Assembly: GCF_026262505.1 (NCBI RefSeq)
Contig: NC_067203.1
Span: 4,836,001-4,900,000, forward strand
Length of the DNA: 64,000 nucleotides
Source of the DNA: Trichomonas vaginalis G3
Lineage: Eukaryota > Parabasalia > Trichomonadida > Trichomonadidae
Reading direction: 5' to 3'
Shown: positions 61,003-64,000 of the stretch, in pieces
Position numbering within the stretch: position 1 is the stretch's first letter
How the letters are laid out: every line of letters begins with the position of its first letter
Made by a program: the position numbers and the translations under genes
Notes under the pieces: model-generated
The model's input: only the letters and a program-made list of their open reading frames with translations
The model's database searches: none
Told to the model about the DNA's origin: nothing

Positions 61003-63487
61003 TATATTTTTGAAAGGGTGAAACATTATGAATATGTTAATTATATAATAATATGTATTATTATAAAAAAGAAAAAATAAAGCACGTTATAATTTTTCTT
61101 TCTTGATTTTTTACAAAATCTACTTAGAATTATGCAAAATATGACTAAATAATTATAAATTTCAAGTTAAATTTTAATTTTGATAAATAATTTAAATTTC
61201 AAAATATCAAGTTCAGTTCGACTATGTATGTAGTAATTCCTCAATAAAGTGCCAAAACCCTATTAAAATATATGAACATTTTCAACATTTTAATGTTTTT
61301 ATTTAAAAATTTGATGGAATATGAGCTTCAAACAATTATTATGTAAATAAAAATAATTAAATATATGTATTTATTCGTATTACAACCGTAGTAAGTCGAT
61401 TCTTCCTTTCTTCTACTGAGTTTTGAATTTGATTTCGAATTGTAAAGAGATTCAAAGGGAAAATACTAGCGGATAAAAACTACCTCCATGAAAGGGTCAT
61501 AATGGACTCAAGTTGTATTTTTTGATATTTTTTGCTTTTCGAGCCTAAATAGGTAGCCAAGATAATGCCTAAAAATAAGGTTCTAAATTCTGAAGTTTAC
61601 ATGGTCCTCTCGTGTGCACCCCTAAAATTCATGAAAACTAGGTGATATATTGTTGTAACATATTTTTATTGTTATATCTAGGAAATTAAAGTTGAACATC
61701 TGAATTTATCAGAAAGGACAAAACTATTAAAAATTGAGTCACCGTTGTAATTATGATTTTAGATCACAATATTAGGATGAGAGTTTCTATAATTTCTAAG
61801 TGAAACATTATACCATTTGACATACGATCCTGTGTCAATTTTTGTTTTTCTGAAATATTCAGAACTGTAAAAAATCAATTTGAATTAACGGAAAAATTGA
61901 AAACCTGTATTTTTATTTCATTAAATTGCTTTAGATTACATATTTGAGATAAATACAAGTTTAATTGCAATTGAACTCCTTGGATGTGAATATTTTTTTA
62001 TTTGGAAAAAGTATCAATCGTATGTATATCATGATTTTTTAACTTTCCGATTTTTATTTTTTCAAAGCAAGAAATTGAAAATACATTTCTGATTTCTCAA
62101 ATATATTTTTGAATTTTCACGGCAGATTTTCGATTATTCATATTATATTATATCTACAATATTTCATTATTCTTTAATTTTGATTGACCATAATAAAATT
62201 GAATAGTACCCTTAAATTTTTGTTATTGGACAAAAAGTGACACCAAATCACACTTGTTTGTTGGATCTTACCATTCCAGATAAATATAGCAACTTGATTT
62301 TATGAAATTAGATAGATATATATGTGTACTTTTATCCCATGTTGTTTTCTCGAAAACCTAATATCCTATGGCGATGCTGATTTTGAGCTTGTGTAAAAGT
62401 CAAGTGTCAATTATATGGCAATATTCTACCATATGTGGTGATGATATTTCAATATGTGTCTTTGTTAAAATTAAAAGTTTGAGATGAAATCAGCCTTATT
62501 TTATTTTGATGTGGTATTATTTTTTGTTCTCTATGATGCAATATAATAACATATTAGGAATAAATGCCAACTATTGATTTTCTTGAGAGTTTGGCACAAA
62601 TCACGTCAAAAGATTATTGATGTCTGGCACGATCATGAGTTGTGCTTTTTTTGGCTTGTCGGGGTATTTTGCCTAATGGTTAGAACAGAATGGCTATGTG
62701 TTGTCGATAATCATAAATAATTTATTTGGCGCTATATTGTTTATCTAATTTGCAACTATATATTCAGGGGCTAGGACGGTTTATAGGAATAATGCACATA
62801 ATGAGAAGGCTAGAAGTCGTGATTTTTTGGCGTATTACAAAAAAATCCTATAAAGAATCATATTTGAGCCATATTTTTAAATGCAATGATATAGTTATGG
62901 AATTTATATCCAGAATATATAAAGTAATATGAAATTGAGACTGAATAAAAAAAATATAAAAAAAATTAAAGGAAATTAAGTAAAAATATGTTTGACATTT
63001 ATCAAATATAGGTAGAAAATGTGGTGGTACATTTATTATCAAAAAATAGGGTTAAAATTTTTGAATAAAAAAAAATATTCGATTAGAACAAATTATAAAG
63101 TGAAAATATAAATCTTACTTAAGAAGATTAATGATTGGTGATATAAAATGCTAAATTTTAATAGAAGCAAAATAAAAAATAAGCGATCTTATATTATTAT
63201 TAAGAAAACAAACAATTATCTTTTTGGCATAATGGGATGGTCTGTATGCCAAGATTAAATGGATTGAGTTCGAATCAGGACAGTATTTTTTTTGATTTTC
63301 GCATTTGATACTCATAATATTAAAATGGGATAAAATTAATGATATATTTATAAGGTAGATTTCAAATATATAAATATCAAAGAAAATTACAAACTTTTTT
63401 TTATTTTTTTTTATTTTAACAATAAATTACTCAATTTCGATCAAACAAATGGTTTTATTTCTCTTAATATTCAAATATATATATGAA

Positions 63488-64000
63488 TGCCGATAATGTG
63501 GTCGAGATGAACGGTTCGAGGCGGTTTAAAAATGTATGGCCTGCTAGCAAGATGTTACAGCTTGAAGCCGGTTGGGTTCCGAATCTTCGCCTCCTGAGAT
63601 CTCACGAAGATCGCCCAATTCAGAAAAACGCCTCCCCTTGGTGCGCTTGAGCTGCCTGCCTAGTTAGCAGATCATTTTGTTTTTTGCTTTAGGTTGTTAG
63701 CGAGCTTTAAATTGTTAGATCATTGATGCAATGCGTATGAAAATATTCATGCATTAGACAAGAACTTTCTTAATTTGAAAGTAGTATGCAAGAATAGATC
63801 GAACAATTTAATAAATAAGTGGGAACCACCTATAAAGTTCTAATGTTGGAAGTGATTCCCATTGGATTAATCGCAAAATGGGGTACTGGTCCGGAATTGG
63901 GTTCAGATAGCGGTATTTTGACCGACAAGAGTGTAATATGCACTCCTGTCGGTCACAATGTGTCATTCCGGGAGACATTGCCACTGCATGTCTCCCAGAA
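63488..64000. ncRNA. Candidate structured RNA region
   Basis: GC-richer than its surroundings and full of hairpins: a long stem around 63568-63620 (TTGGGTTCCGAATCTTCG against CGAAGATCGCCCAA), CCCATT/AATGGG near 63858-63882, GACCGACA-GAGTG against CACTCCTGTCGGTC near 63918-63955, and GGGAGACAT/ATGTCTCCC near 63970-63996. A TGGTCGAGATGAACGGTTCG box resembles tRNA box A of a Leu/Ser type. No known RNA family recognised; cut by the window end. Confidence 0.35.

Larger units (their letters stand above)
60103..63487. other. Long AT-rich non-coding region
   Basis: No convincing gene. It includes a TTAAGGGTGC start at 60578, a direct repeat pair (60587-60622, 60967-61002), a TACCCTTAA end at 62207-62215, and a tRNA-like box (GAGTTCGAATCAGG near 63270) without proper stems. 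Possibly a decayed TTAA element plus spacer DNA. Confidence 0.55.

Noticed and set aside
60578-62215. Full-length third TTAA element
   Set aside because: Only the first four bases after TTAA match at the two ends, so it is kept as a possibility in a finding and not annotated as an element.
62655-62700. Box A-like GCCTAATGGTTAGAACAG
   Set aside because: No box B at the right distance and no stems.
63226-63290. Possible tRNA near 63250 (GAGTTCGAATCAGG, followed by a T-run)
   Set aside because: Box B-like sequence only; T stem and acceptor do not pair and box A is poor.

Overview
The window looks like a protist chromosome segment from a parabasalid, most likely Tritrichomonas (T. foetus-like). 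The grounds are a very AT-rich sequence, short gaps between apparently intron-less genes, an ankyrin protein with the trichomonad N-terminal domain (DUF3447 type), decayed glycine-rich surface-protein genes, and very large Polinton (Maverick) elements. The species is inferred from gene content only.

Layout. 1-6829: a BEACH/WD40 protein gene on the minus strand. 6836-45948: a Polinton (element A, 39.1 kb as it stands) with 295-bp terminal inverted repeats and a 6-bp target duplication (AATGCA). A second, unrelated-looking Polinton (element B, 9300-31578, 22.3 kb, 706-bp inverted repeats) sits inside A's major capsid gene. 45955-50530: host genes for an Atg4-like protease, a decayed gene, mRNA cap guanine-N7 methyltransferase, a small unknown protein and a TM2-domain protein. 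50531-57900: an ankyrin-repeat gene, two TTAA-flanked short elements, a seven-helix membrane protein, tRNA-Lys(CTT) and glycine-rich pseudogene pieces. 58115-60102: a coiled-coil protein and a Spo11/topoisomerase VI-A gene, divergently transcribed. 60103-64000: mostly AT-rich non-coding DNA ending in a GC-richer, hairpin-rich block.

How the parts work together. Both Polintons carry the family's core set: protein-primed DNA polymerase B, retroviral-type integrase, FtsK/HerA-type packaging ATPase, major capsid protein and small jelly-roll-like capsid proteins. Each also has a long fibre-like gene ending in a phage tail-collar domain. That last domain is about 90% identical between A and B although the rest of their proteins are very different. 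Element B adds a cluster of KilA-N-type DNA-binding genes with a shared 5' leader and families of intergenic hairpins with compensating base changes. Both elements are fossils: each has several broken genes (of the order of ten breaks each), although their terminal repeats are nearly identical, which points to recent insertion.

The main new observations are: the fibre-tip module shared by two unlike elements; a family of tiny double hairpins placed in frame inside Polinton genes; the AGATCT hairpin family in B; inverted repeats that carry start codons or a whole gene; and TTAA-flanked elements in the host DNA. In the host genes, one start codon and one ankyrin reading frame are disturbed by single-base differences.
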